43,661 nt of DNA, taken from the NCBI GenBank assembly GCA_028383925.1, contig JAOEWO010000019.1, positions 1 to 43,661 of the forward strand. Direction: 5' to 3'. Every line of letters starts with the position of its first letter. Within the stretch, counting starts at the first letter, position 1. The notes beneath the pieces are model-generated. The model saw nothing but the letters and a program-made list of their open reading frames with translations, did not search any database and had not been told where the DNA came from. Source of the DNA: Winogradskyella sp. (GTDB lineage Bacteria; Bacteroidota; Bacteroidia; Flavobacteriales; Flavobacteriaceae). Both the position numbers and the translations under genes were made by a program. Shown in pieces: positions 35,473 through 43,661 of this stretch.

Positions 35473-38400
35473 TGCAATTGACTAAAGCTAACGATAACCA
35501 ATTTCACTCATTTCGTTTTTTATGCATATTAGCACTTACTATGCTAGTAAATGGTTATGTCAGTGCCCAAGAAAACGAACAAGAGCAAGATTCTACTAAA
35601 ACAACATTTGCTTTAGGTAAAATAAATATGCCTAATCCCTCTAGTATCGTTTCAAAATATACTTACGATCCTATTTTAGACAAATATATCTACACAGAAA
35701 AAATAGGAGCCTTTAATATCAATTACCCTTTAATATTAACACCAAAAGAATTTCAGCGCTTAGTATTACAAGAAAAATTAAAAGATTACTATAAAAAAAT
35801 GGCAGATGCTGCTGCTGGCCAAAAAGAAGGTTTAGAAGAAGAGCGTAAAAATTTACTACCAGAGTTTACTATAGAATCAGACCTTTTTGAAACCATTTTT
35901 GGTGGTAATACAATAAATGTAGTGCCTAGCGGATCTGCAGAAGTAGATTTGGGTGTTTTGTTTTCAAAACAAGATAACCCCTCGTTTTCTCCTCAAAATA
36001 GAACTAACTTTACTTTTGATTTTGACCAAAGAATCAGTTTAGCATTACTTGGTAAAGTCGGTACACGTTTACAGGTAACGGCCAATTATGATACTGAAGC
36101 TACCTTAGATTTTCAACAACTTATAAAGTTAGAATATACACCAACTGAAGACGATATTGTACGTAAAATTGAAGTTGGTAATGTTAACATGCCACTTAAT
36201 AGCTCTTTAATATCTGGCGCACAAAGTTTATTTGGTGTTAAAACAGAATTACAATTTGGTAAAACAAGAGTAACAGGTGTGTTTTCAGAACAACAATCGC
36301 AATCTAGATCAGTAGTAGCACAAGGTGGTGGTACTTTAGAAGAGTTTGAGTTTTTTGCAAGAGATTACGACGAAAATAGACACTTTTTTCTTTCACAATT
36401 CTTCAGAGATGATTATGATGATGCCATGTTGCAATATCCTTTTATTGATAACCAAGGATTACAGATAACCAGAGTAGAAGTTTGGGTAACTAACAGAAAC
36501 AACCAAACCGATAATGTGCGTAATGTAGTTGCTTTTCAAGATTTAGGAGAATCAGAAATTGAAGATATTGGTTTGCAACCAATACCAGCTGGTTTTGTGA
36601 ATAATCCAGGTGCTAGGCCAGATAATGCAAATAACGATTTTGACCCAGCAAACATAGGTCAGCCAGGTTCATTATTAAATGATTTAGTAAGAGATATTAC
36701 GGTTGTAGAAAATGGTGTAAATGTACCTGTTAATGAAGGTTTTGATTATGGTAAGCTCGAAGCTGCCAGAAAATTAGAAGAAGGTAGAGATTACTTTTTA
36801 CACACAAGACTAGGTTATATTTCCCTAAATCAAAGATTACTAAATGACGAAGTATTAGCAGTTGCGTTTCAATATACTGTAGGCGGACAAGTATTTCAGG
36901 TTGGTGAATTTGCAAACGACGGAGTTGATGCAACTGGTGTTGAGACTGGTGCCAATGGAAATGAAGTAATATCTAATAATAGTTTAGTTTTAAAAATGCT
37001 AAAAAGTGCTGTTACAGCAGTAGATCAGCCAATTTGGGATTTAATGATGAAAAACATCTATGATACTGGTGCTTTTCAATTAAGTCAAGAAGATTTTAGA
37101 CTAAATATATTTTATACTGAAGCATCGCCTTTAAATTATATTAGACCTGTTGAGAATACGGCATTTCCATCTTTTGGTAACAACACGCCTTTTGTAAGTG
37201 ATGATACAGAAATAAGTGAAACGCCTTTAATAAGGTTATTTCATTTAGATCGACTTAATTTTAACCAAGATCCGCAAGAAGGTGGTGATGGTTTTTTTGA
37301 TTATGTAGATGGGCTAACAGTACTTGCGCAAAACGGTAAAATTATTTTCACAAAAACAGAACCTTTTGGACGTTATTTGTTTGATATCTTAGATGATGAT
37401 AACAACCCAAATAATAATGATGCAGATTACGATCAAGATGTTTTTACCAATCCTAATCAAGAGAAGTATGTTTATGATTTGCTTTATAAATCTACAAAAA
37501 CACAAGCTTTAGATGAGGCAGAGAAAAATAAATTTCAAATAAAAGGACGTTTTAAAAGTAGTGGTGGTGGCGGTATTCCTATACCATTTAATGCGGCTAG
37601 AGGTTCTGTGCGTGTAACCGCAAATGGTCAGGTTTTAGTAGAGGGTTTAGATTATACAGTTAACTATGCTGCTGGGCGAGTTGAAATTTTAGATGAAGCC
37701 TTAAAAGCATCAAACACACCAATAAACGTAGATGTAGAAAACAATGCTTTATTTGGTCAACAAACAAGACGATTTACAGGTGTAAATATTGAGCACCAGT
37801 TTAACGAAGATTTTGTTTTAGGTGCCACCTTATTAAACCTTAATGAGCGCCCTATTACTCAAAAAGCAAACTTTGACTCTGAACCTATTAATAACACTAT
37901 TTTTGGTTTCAATGGTAATTATTCTACAGAAGTACCACTATTAACACGGTTGGTAAATAAGCTTCCTAATATAGATACAGACGTGCCTTCTAATCTTTCT
38001 GTTAGAGGTGAATTTGCCTATTTATTGCCAGGTGCACCAAAAGGTACAGATTTTAATAATGAAGCTACAGCTTATATTGATGATTTTGAGGGCACCCAAG
38101 GCTCTATACAATTATTAAGTCCGTTGTCATGGTTTTTATCTAGTAGACCAGATGTGTTGCCAGGTAACGTTCCTGGTAATAGTGGCCCAGGTATACAAAA
38201 TGGTTATGGTAGAGCATTCTTAAACTGGTACACAATAGATCCTATTTTTTATAGTAACCAGAGACCAGATGGTATTACAGATGATGACGTGTCTAGCCTA
38301 AATACCAGACGTATTTTTATAGATGAAATATTTCCAGAACTAGATATTGCACAAGGGCAAGTATCTGTAATTAACACGTTAGATTTAGCCTATTACCCAG

Positions 38401-41400
38401 CAGAACGTGGACCATATAATTTTGATCCTACAGCAGCAGATGATACCTTAAATCCTACCGATAGTTGGGCCGGTATTACAAGGCAAATTACATCTACAGA
38501 TTTTGAACAAGCCAATGTAGAGTATATAGAATTTTGGGTGCAAGATCCATTTTTAGATGACCCAACCAATACAGGCGGAAAATTATCTATTAATTTAGGT
38601 AACATTTCTGAAGATGTATTAAAGGATGGAAAAAAGCAATACGAAAACGGATTACCAGAAAATGGAGATGTTTCTATTTTAAACCCAACTGCTTTTGGTG
38701 GTGTAGTACCACAAAACCAATCACTTATTTATACATTCGGTACTACAGGTGCAGAGCGAGCCAACCAAGATGTTGGGTATGATGGGTATGATGATACAGA
38801 AGAACAATTACAGTTTCCTGCAGCGTTTTCTGGTTTTGATGATCCGGCAAAAGATAATTATAGTTTTTATTTAAACACAGAAGGTAATATTTTAGAGCGT
38901 TACAAACGCTATAATGGTTTGCAAGGTAACACACCAGATACATTTACTGATACAAATAGAGGCTCAACTACACAACCAGATGTGGAAGATATTAATAGAG
39001 ATAATACCATGAACTCTATTGATAGTTATTTTGAATATGAAGTAGATATTTCTCCAGCCACGTTAAACTTAAACAATCCATTTATTTATGATATTAAGGA
39101 TGATGTAGAAGTGACGTTGCCAAATGGTGATGTAAGAAGTGATATTACTTGGTACCAGTTTAGAATTCCTATTAACGAACCTACAAATGCTGTTGGTGGT
39201 ATTACAGATATTCGTTCTGTACGTTTTGCACGTTTGTTTTTAAGTCAGTTCTCTCAGAATACAGTATTACGTTTTGCGACCTTAGATTTAGTACGAAGTG
39301 ATTGGAGGCGTTACACCTTAGATTTAGATAACGACCCTACCAATAATAGTACAGATGCAGAGTTTAATGTTGCCATTGTTGGCGAACAAGAAAATGGTGA
39401 AACTTATGTTATACCGCCAGGTGTAAGACGAGAAGAGCTTAACAATAACAATAATATTATTAGGCAAAATGAGCAATCTCTTGTATTGGAGATTTGCGAT
39501 TTAGACCCAACCGATTCTCGTGGTGTATTTAAAAATGTAAATGTTGATATGCGACAGTACAAAAAACTGCGTATGTTTTTACATGCACAAGCTCAGGGTA
39601 ACCAAAGTTTAGAAGATGGTGAGTTAATTGGGTTTATTAGAATGGGTAATGATTTTACAGATAATTTTTATGAAATTCAAATTCCATTAAAAGTTTCACC
39701 AAATTTAAGCAATCCAACAGAGCGAGATGTTTGGCCTTTAGAAAATGAAATAGAAATACCATTAGAGTATTTACAACAAATAAAATCTAGAGGTATATCT
39801 ACAGGTTCTCTAACAGATGTAAACCCTACATATTACAATATTATAGATGGTAATTTAATAGATAGCCCAATAACAGACCCTAATTTACCATTCTTAGATA
39901 TAAATACAAGTCCTAGGCAACAGCGAATTGGTATAAGAGGAAATCCAAATTTTGGTGATATTAGAGTATTAATGGTGGGCTTAAAAAATTCAGGATCATC
40001 TATTACCAATCCAACCGCATGCGGTGAAGTTTGGTATAATGAGTTAAGAATGTCAGACTTAGACAACGAGGGTGGTTGGGCAGCTGTTTTAAGTATGGAT
40101 ACTAACCTTGCAGATTTTGCAGATGTAAGCGCAAGCGGAAGAAGAAGTACCGTTGGTTTTGGTGGTATAGACCAATCGCCAAACGAACGTAGTAGAGAAG
40201 ATGTTATACAGTACGATGTAGTTACCAACATACAGTTAGGCCAATTATTACCAAAAAAATGGGGTGTGCAAATACCATTTAATTATTCGCAAAGCGAAGA
40301 AACCATTACACCTCAGTTTGATGAGTTTTACCAAGATATAGAGTTGCAAACCCAGTTAGATAATACAACAAACCAAGATTCTATACTCAATGTAAATGAA
40401 AATTACACCAAACGAAAAAGTATAAATTTTATAGGTGTAAAAAAACAACGCACAGGAGATTCTGATAAACGCTTCTATGATGTAGAAAATTTAACCTTTA
40501 ACTACTCTTACAATAAAGTAGAACATAGAGATTTTGAAATTGAAAATGCTTTAGATCAAAATATAAGAGCAGGTGTTAATTATAATTATGCCTTTAATCC
40601 TATAAAAATTGAGCCTTTTAAAAAGAACGATTCTTTGTTTACAGGTAAGTATTGGAAGATTTTAAAAGATTTTAATTTAAATCTTTTGCCAACATCTTTT
40701 TCAGTTAATACCGATATAAATAGGCAGTTTAGCAAACAAAAATTTAGAGAAGTAGAGCTAGGTGGTAATAATATTGGCATAGAAGAATTATTTAGAAGAA
40801 ACTATACCTTCGATTTTCAATACGCTATTAATTACAACTTAACAGATAATTTAAGCTTAAACTTTACAGCGGCAAATACCAATATTGTTAGAAACTATTT
40901 TATAGATGACCGTATCAACGGAAGACAAGACCCAGAATTAGACGTTTGGGATGGCTTTTTTGATTTTGGAGATCCTAACTTTCAAACGCAACAGCTTCAG
41001 CTTAATTACGAATTACCCTTATATAAAATACCAGTATTAAGTTTTTTAAGAACCACGTATGCTTACAACGGCTCTTTTCAATGGCAAAAAGGTTCAGATC
41101 TTAATGAGGGTTTAATTATAGATGGCCAATCATTTAATTTAGGACATTCCATTCAAAATTCTAATACACATAACATCAACACCACTCTAAATATGGAGAC
41201 GTTTTATAAAACGATTGGTTTGGTGCGAAAAGGAAATAAAAGAAGTAGAGGTCGAGGCAGACAAGCCGTTAAAAGTAGAAGCGCTACACCACCTACAGGT
41301 GGTAAAGAAGCTAAAGATCCAAATAAATCGAGTACAGGTAAAAAAGCTTACAATACACTTATAGATGTTGTAACTATGGTAAAACGAATTCAGCTTGGTT

Positions 41401-42731
41401 ATACAGAAAATAATGGAACATTTTTGCCAGGTTATTTACCAACACCAGGTTTTATAGGTACACTAAGGCCAACACTTGGTTATACTTTTGGTAGTCAAAG
41501 AGACATAAGAGGTATTACTGCCAGAAACGGATGGTTAACAGATTTTCAAGATTTTAACCAACAATACACTGAAGTTAAAAATACTACCTTAGATTATTCT
41601 GTTAATATAGAGCCTATGCGAGATTTAAAAATAGATCTTCAAGGTAACAGAACTTTTGCAGAGAGTTTTAGTGAAAACTTTAGAGTAGATAATACAGGTA
41701 GCGAGCCTACTTACGTGCCTCTAACACCAAATACATTTGGAAATTTTAATATCTCAACCTCTTTAATAAGAACAGCATTTAGTAAAAGTGACGAAAATCA
41801 ATCTGCACCGTTTGATGATTTTAGAGCAAACCGACTTATAGTAGCAAACCGATTGGCAAGAGATTTTTATGGCAACAACACATTTACAACAGATGCAGAA
41901 GGCTTCCCTCTTGGGTTTGGAAAAAACAGTCAGCGTGTATTATTGCCTGCATTTTTATCTGCATACAAAGGTTCAGATCCTGATAAAGTAGAGACAAATA
42001 ATGCGTTTAGAGATATACCAATTCCTAATTGGCAATTAAAATATACAGGTTTAATGAAGATACCATGGTTTAAGAAAACCTTTAGGCGTTTTTCTATACA
42101 ACATGGGTATAGGTCTAGATATACAATTAACCAGTTTAGAACCAACTTAGATTTTGCACCAGCAAACAGAGGTCAAGAATATGATGACCAGCCTGGCGAA
42201 TCTTTAGACCAAGCAGGTAACTTTAAAAATAGCACGCTTTACAGCAATATTAACTTAGAAGAGCAGTTTAGCCCACTCATTAGATTAGACTTTGAGATGA
42301 AAAACTCAATTAAAGTACTAGCCGAAATTAAAACAGACCGTTTACTATCCCTAAGTTTTGATAATAATTTAATGACAGAAGTGCAAGGTAGAGAATACAC
42401 ATTAGGTTTAGGATACCGTGTAAAAGATCTTAAAATAAACGCCAAAATGGCTGGGCCTAAGCAAACCATAGTGAGCGATTTAAATATGAGAGCAGATATT
42501 TCTGTAAGAGATAATAAAACGATTATCAGATACTTAGATTTAGAGAATAATCAAATTACAGCAGGGCAAACCATTTGGGGATTAAAATATACAGCAGATT
42601 ATTCATTTAGTAAAAACTTAACTGCTATTTTCTATTTTGATTATACATTCTCAGATTTTGCCATCTCAACATCTTTTCCGCAAACTTCATTACGATCAGG
42701 AATTACATTGCGATATAATTTTGGTAATTAA
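35472..42731 (+). CDS. sprA: Type IX secretion/gliding motility protein SprA
   Basis: This 2419-residue outer-membrane protein is the translocon channel of the type IX secretion system, a very large beta-barrel that exports proteins with C-terminal sorting domains and the gliding adhesins. A signal peptide covers residues 1-~32, ending at NGYVSAQ. The rest is dominated by beta strands and Asp/Asn-rich loops, for example around 637-665 and 1283-1295. The C-terminus ends in amphipathic strands (SGITLRYNFGN) as in outer-membrane barrels. A markedly basic segment lies at about 1919-1960. The length is close to that of Flavobacterium johnsoniae SprA (about 2400). It starts within the ruvA stop codon. 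Confidence 0.97.
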   Translation: MQLTKANDNQFHSFRFLCILALTMLVNGYVSAQENEQEQDSTKTTFALGKINMPNPSSIVSKYTYDPILDKYIYTEKIGAFNINYPLILTPKEFQRLVLQEKLKDYYKKMADAAAGQKEGLEEERKNLLPEFTIESDLFETIFGGNTINVVPSGSAEVDLGVLFSKQDNPSFSPQNRTNFTFDFDQRISLALLGKVGTRLQVTANYDTEATLDFQQLIKLEYTPTEDDIVRKIEVGNVNMPLNSSLISGAQSLFGVKTELQFGKTRVTGVFSEQQSQSRSVVAQGGGTLEEFEFFARDYDENRHFFLSQFFRDDYDDAMLQYPFIDNQGLQITRVEVWVTNRNNQTDNVRNVVAFQDLGESEIEDIGLQPIPAGFVNNPGARPDNANNDFDPANIGQPGSLLNDLVRDITVVENGVNVPVNEGFDYGKLEAARKLEEGRDYFLHTRLGYISLNQRLLNDEVLAVAFQYTVGGQVFQVGEFANDGVDATGVETGANGNEVISNNSLVLKMLKSAVTAVDQPIWDLMMKNIYDTGAFQLSQEDFRLNIFYTEASPLNYIRPVENTAFPSFGNNTPFVSDDTEISETPLIRLFHLDRLNFNQDPQEGGDGFFDYVDGLTVLAQNGKIIFTKTEPFGRYLFDILDDDNNPNNNDADYDQDVFTNPNQEKYVYDLLYKSTKTQALDEAEKNKFQIKGRFKSSGGGGIPIPFNAARGSVRVTANGQVLVEGLDYTVNYAAGRVEILDEALKASNTPINVDVENNALFGQQTRRFTGVNIEHQFNEDFVLGATLLNLNERPITQKANFDSEPINNTIFGFNGNYSTEVPLLTRLVNKLPNIDTDVPSNLSVRGEFAYLLPGAPKGTDFNNEATAYIDDFEGTQGSIQLLSPLSWFLSSRPDVLPGNVPGNSGPGIQNGYGRAFLNWYTIDPIFYSNQRPDGITDDDVSSLNTRRIFIDEIFPELDIAQGQVSVINTLDLAYYPAERGPYNFDPTAADDTLNPTDSWAGITRQITSTDFEQANVEYIEFWVQDPFLDDPTNTGGKLSINLGNISEDVLKDGKKQYENGLPENGDVSILNPTAFGGVVPQNQSLIYTFGTTGAERANQDVGYDGYDDTEEQLQFPAAFSGFDDPAKDNYSFYLNTEGNILERYKRYNGLQGNTPDTFTDTNRGSTTQPDVEDINRDNTMNSIDSYFEYEVDISPATLNLNNPFIYDIKDDVEVTLPNGDVRSDITWYQFRIPINEPTNAVGGITDIRSVRFARLFLSQFSQNTVLRFATLDLVRSDWRRYTLDLDNDPTNNSTDAEFNVAIVGEQENGETYVIPPGVRREELNNNNNIIRQNEQSLVLEICDLDPTDSRGVFKNVNVDMRQYKKLRMFLHAQAQGNQSLEDGELIGFIRMGNDFTDNFYEIQIPLKVSPNLSNPTERDVWPLENEIEIPLEYLQQIKSRGISTGSLTDVNPTYYNIIDGNLIDSPITDPNLPFLDINTSPRQQRIGIRGNPNFGDIRVLMVGLKNSGSSITNPTACGEVWYNELRMSDLDNEGGWAAVLSMDTNLADFADVSASGRRSTVGFGGIDQSPNERSREDVIQYDVVTNIQLGQLLPKKWGVQIPFNYSQSEETITPQFDEFYQDIELQTQLDNTTNQDSILNVNENYTKRKSINFIGVKKQRTGDSDKRFYDVENLTFNYSYNKVEHRDFEIENALDQNIRAGVNYNYAFNPIKIEPFKKNDSLFTGKYWKILKDFNLNLLPTSFSVNTDINRQFSKQKFREVELGGNNIGIEELFRRNYTFDFQYAINYNLTDNLSLNFTAANTNIVRNYFIDDRINGRQDPELDVWDGFFDFGDPNFQTQQLQLNYELPLYKIPVLSFLRTTYAYNGSFQWQKGSDLNEGLIIDGQSFNLGHSIQNSNTHNINTTLNMETFYKTIGLVRKGNKRSRGRGRQAVKSRSATPPTGGKEAKDPNKSSTGKKAYNTLIDVVTMVKRIQLGYTENNGTFLPGYLPTPGFIGTLRPTLGYTFGSQRDIRGITARNGWLTDFQDFNQQYTEVKNTTLDYSVNIEPMRDLKIDLQGNRTFAESFSENFRVDNTGSEPTYVPLTPNTFGNFNISTSLIRTAFSKSDENQSAPFDDFRANRLIVANRLARDFYGNNTFTTDAEGFPLGFGKNSQRVLLPAFLSAYKGSDPDKVETNNAFRDIPIPNWQLKYTGLMKIPWFKKTFRRFSIQHGYRSRYTINQFRTNLDFAPANRGQEYDDQPGESLDQAGNFKNSTLYSNINLEEQFSPLIRLDFEMKNSIKVLAEIKTDRLLSLSFDNNLMTEVQGREYTLGLGYRVKDLKINAKMAGPKQTIVSDLNMRADISVRDNKTIIRYLDLENNQITAGQTIWGLKYTADYSFSKNLTAIFYFDYTFSDFAISTSFPQTSLRSGITLRYNFGN

Positions 42732-42755
42732 TTTTAAAACCTACAATTAAAAATT

Positions 42756-42763
42756 TACATTTG
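42756..42763 (+). promoter_or_regulatory. Promoter -7 box (TACATTTG) of gcvH
   Basis: TACATTTG matches TAnnTTTG, lies 25 bases after the sprA stop and ends 28 bases before the gcvH ATG. No clear -33 element is seen. Confidence 0.55.
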
Positions 42764-42791
42764 CTTTATTAATATTATATACAACCTATAT

Positions 42792-43172
42792 ATGAATATA
42801 CCATCAGAATTAAAGTACACTAAAGACCACGAATGGATTAAAATTGAAGGTGATACCGCTATAGTCGGAATTACTGATTTTGCACAAGGTGAGCTTGGTG
42901 ACATAGTCTACGTAGAAGTAGAAACAGTAGATGAAACATTAGAAGTAGAAGACGTATTTGGTACGGTTGAAGCTGTAAAAACAGTTTCAGATTTATTTTT
43001 ACCATTATCTGGCGAAATTATTGCGTTTAACGAAAGTTTAGAAGACGAACCAGAAAAAGTAAATACAGATCCTTACGGTGAAGGTTGGATGATAAAGATG
43101 AAGTTCTCAGACGCTTCTCAGGTTGAAGAATTACTTTCTGCGGAAGATTACAAAGCATTAATAAGTGCTTAG
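42792..43172 (+). CDS. gcvH: Glycine cleavage system H protein
   Basis: This 126-residue lipoyl carrier shuttles the aminomethyl group between the P, T and L proteins of the glycine cleavage system. The lipoylation site is Lys63 in [16 protein letters not shown] near 13, DIVYVEV near 37 and YGEGWMIK near 97 are family marks. The length is normal. The last 8 bases overlap the VanZ-like gene. The other gcv genes are not in this window. Confidence 0.97.
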   Translation: MNIPSELKYTKDHEWIKIEGDTAIVGITDFAQGELGDIVYVEVETVDETLEVEDVFGTVEAVKTVSDLFLPLSGEIIAFNESLEDEPEKVNTDPYGEGWMIKMKFSDASQVEELLSAEDYKALISA

Positions 43173-43527
43173 AAAATTAGTACTGCTAACAGCTGTCGGT
43201 TATAGTATAATCTTAGTTATTGTTAGTTTTATTAATTTGTATGATGTGCCTAAATTAGGATCTAGCCACGATGATAAAATTTATCACATAGTATCTTATT
43301 TTATTTTAGGTTTTTTATGGTTAACTTATTTTAAACCCCTAAGAAATAAGTATACCACAATTAGTGTTATAATGGCGACCTGCTTATTTGGTTTCGTAGT
43401 AGAATTATTGCAACATCAACTAAATCCTAATAGAACTTACGATACCTTAGACATATTAGCCAATTGTGTAGGTGTGCTTATTGGTACATTTTTTGCAATT
43501 AGAATAAACATATATAAGTTAAAATAA
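43165..43527 (+). CDS. VanZ-like small membrane protein
   Basis: This 120-residue protein has four predicted membrane helices (about 4-24, 36-55, 63-84, 96-114). It has the VanZ-family pattern of DDKIYH near 36-41, [27 protein letters not shown] in its second half and a short first periplasmic loop. The function of most VanZ-like proteins is unknown; the founding member affects teicoplanin resistance, but that should not be transferred here. It starts with GTG inside the end of gcvH (8-base overlap), which suggests coupling, and is followed by a weak terminator. Confidence 0.85.
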   Translation: MLRKLVLLTAVGYSIILVIVSFINLYDVPKLGSSHDDKIYHIVSYFILGFLWLTYFKPLRNKYTTISVIMATCLFGFVVELLQHQLNPNRTYDTLDILANCVGVLIGTFFAIRINIYKLK

Positions 43528-43530
43528 CTC

Positions 43531-43547
43531 AAAGCCTTGCTTTTTTT
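43531..43547 (+). terminator. Short terminator-like hairpin after the VanZ-like gene
   Basis: AAAGC/GCTTT with loop CTT is followed by T residues up to 43547. The stem is only five base pairs, so it is a weak candidate, but the T tract and its position four bases after the stop fit. Confidence 0.45.
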
Positions 43548-43593
43548 ACTATTAATTAGTTAAATTAGCAACGTTATAATTAATAATAATCCT

Positions 43594-43661
43594 ATGGAAC
43601 CCAAAAAGAATCCAAAATCAGATGTGAGCCGTAACAGTTCATTGTTTTTTGCTGTAGGTCT
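43594..43661 (+). CDS. TonB-type energy transducer, N-terminal fragment (cut by window edge)
   Basis: Only the first 22 or so codons are visible, starting with ATG 43594: MEPKKNPKSDVSRNSS then LFFAVGL, which begins a membrane helix. This N-terminus matches, from memory, the TonB-family proteins of Flavobacteriaceae that couple the proton-motive force to outer-membrane transport. The periplasmic and C-terminal domains lie outside the window, so the assignment depends on this short segment. A near-consensus TAAATTAG at 43561-43568 may be its -7 box. Confidence 0.65.
   Translation, partial: MEPKKNPKSDVSRNSSLFFAVG

Noticed and set aside
39833..40231. 132-aa minus-strand open frame within sprA
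   Set aside because: It is antisense to a well-supported gene, has no recognisable domain, promoter box or ribosome-binding site, and is explained by codon bias of sprA.
1..43661. Search for an undescribed defence, secondary-metabolite or mobile system
   Set aside because: Nearly every long plus- or minus-strand frame belongs to a recognised core family. No cluster of unknown genes, integrase or toxin-antitoxin pair was seen.

Overview
This window is AT-rich chromosomal DNA from a member of the Bacteroidota, very probably a marine Flavobacteriaceae species. The evidence is sprA (type IX secretion and gliding), an alternative complex III operon, a TonB start typical of flavobacteria, and repeated TAnnTTTG promoter boxes with almost no Shine-Dalgarno sequences. 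A more precise taxon cannot be given from the sequence alone.

Positions 1-4800 are a small glycan-degradation cluster. It holds the 3' end of a GH20 beta-N-acetylhexosaminidase, a CutC-family protein and a GH2 beta-mannosidase, a set that would suit breakdown of the Man-beta-GlcNAc-GlcNAc core of N-glycans. This part is unusually rich in repeats. A roughly 240-bp tandem duplication carries a remnant of the hexosaminidase 3' end plus two palindromic repeat types. Two further repeat-like sequences appear to be read in frame inside the beta-mannosidase gene.

Positions 4800-11850 carry a membrane metallophosphoesterase, a thioredoxin-fold protein with no cysteine, a NodB-type polysaccharide deacetylase paired with a large DUF2723/TMEM260-like GT-C membrane protein, tRNA-Gln(TTG) with its own promoter and terminator, and a two-domain universal stress protein. 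Positions 11890-16630 are the rimP-nusA-infB operon, whose leader contains a terminator-like hairpin. A secreted SPOR protein follows on the minus strand.

Positions 17140-29085 form one respiratory operon, actABCDEF-coxBA: alternative complex III (menaquinol to cytochrome c) followed by subunits II and I of an aa3-type cytochrome oxidase, ending in a clear terminator. Positions 29086-32465 hold ruvB, a cytochrome P450 and queG. From 32512 the order is maeB (malic enzyme fused to a phosphotransacetylase domain), ruvA, sprA (2419 aa), gcvH, a VanZ-like protein and the start of a TonB-type protein cut by the window edge.

Most of the window is core metabolism, translation, respiration and secretion. 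I found no CRISPR array, phage, transposase or defence island, and no complete new system. The most unusual points are the repeat insertions in the beta-mannosidase, the compensatory changes between the two palindrome copies, the rimP leader hairpin, the cysteine-free thioredoxin, the helix-hairpin-helix tail on ActC and the link between CutC and glycan hydrolases.
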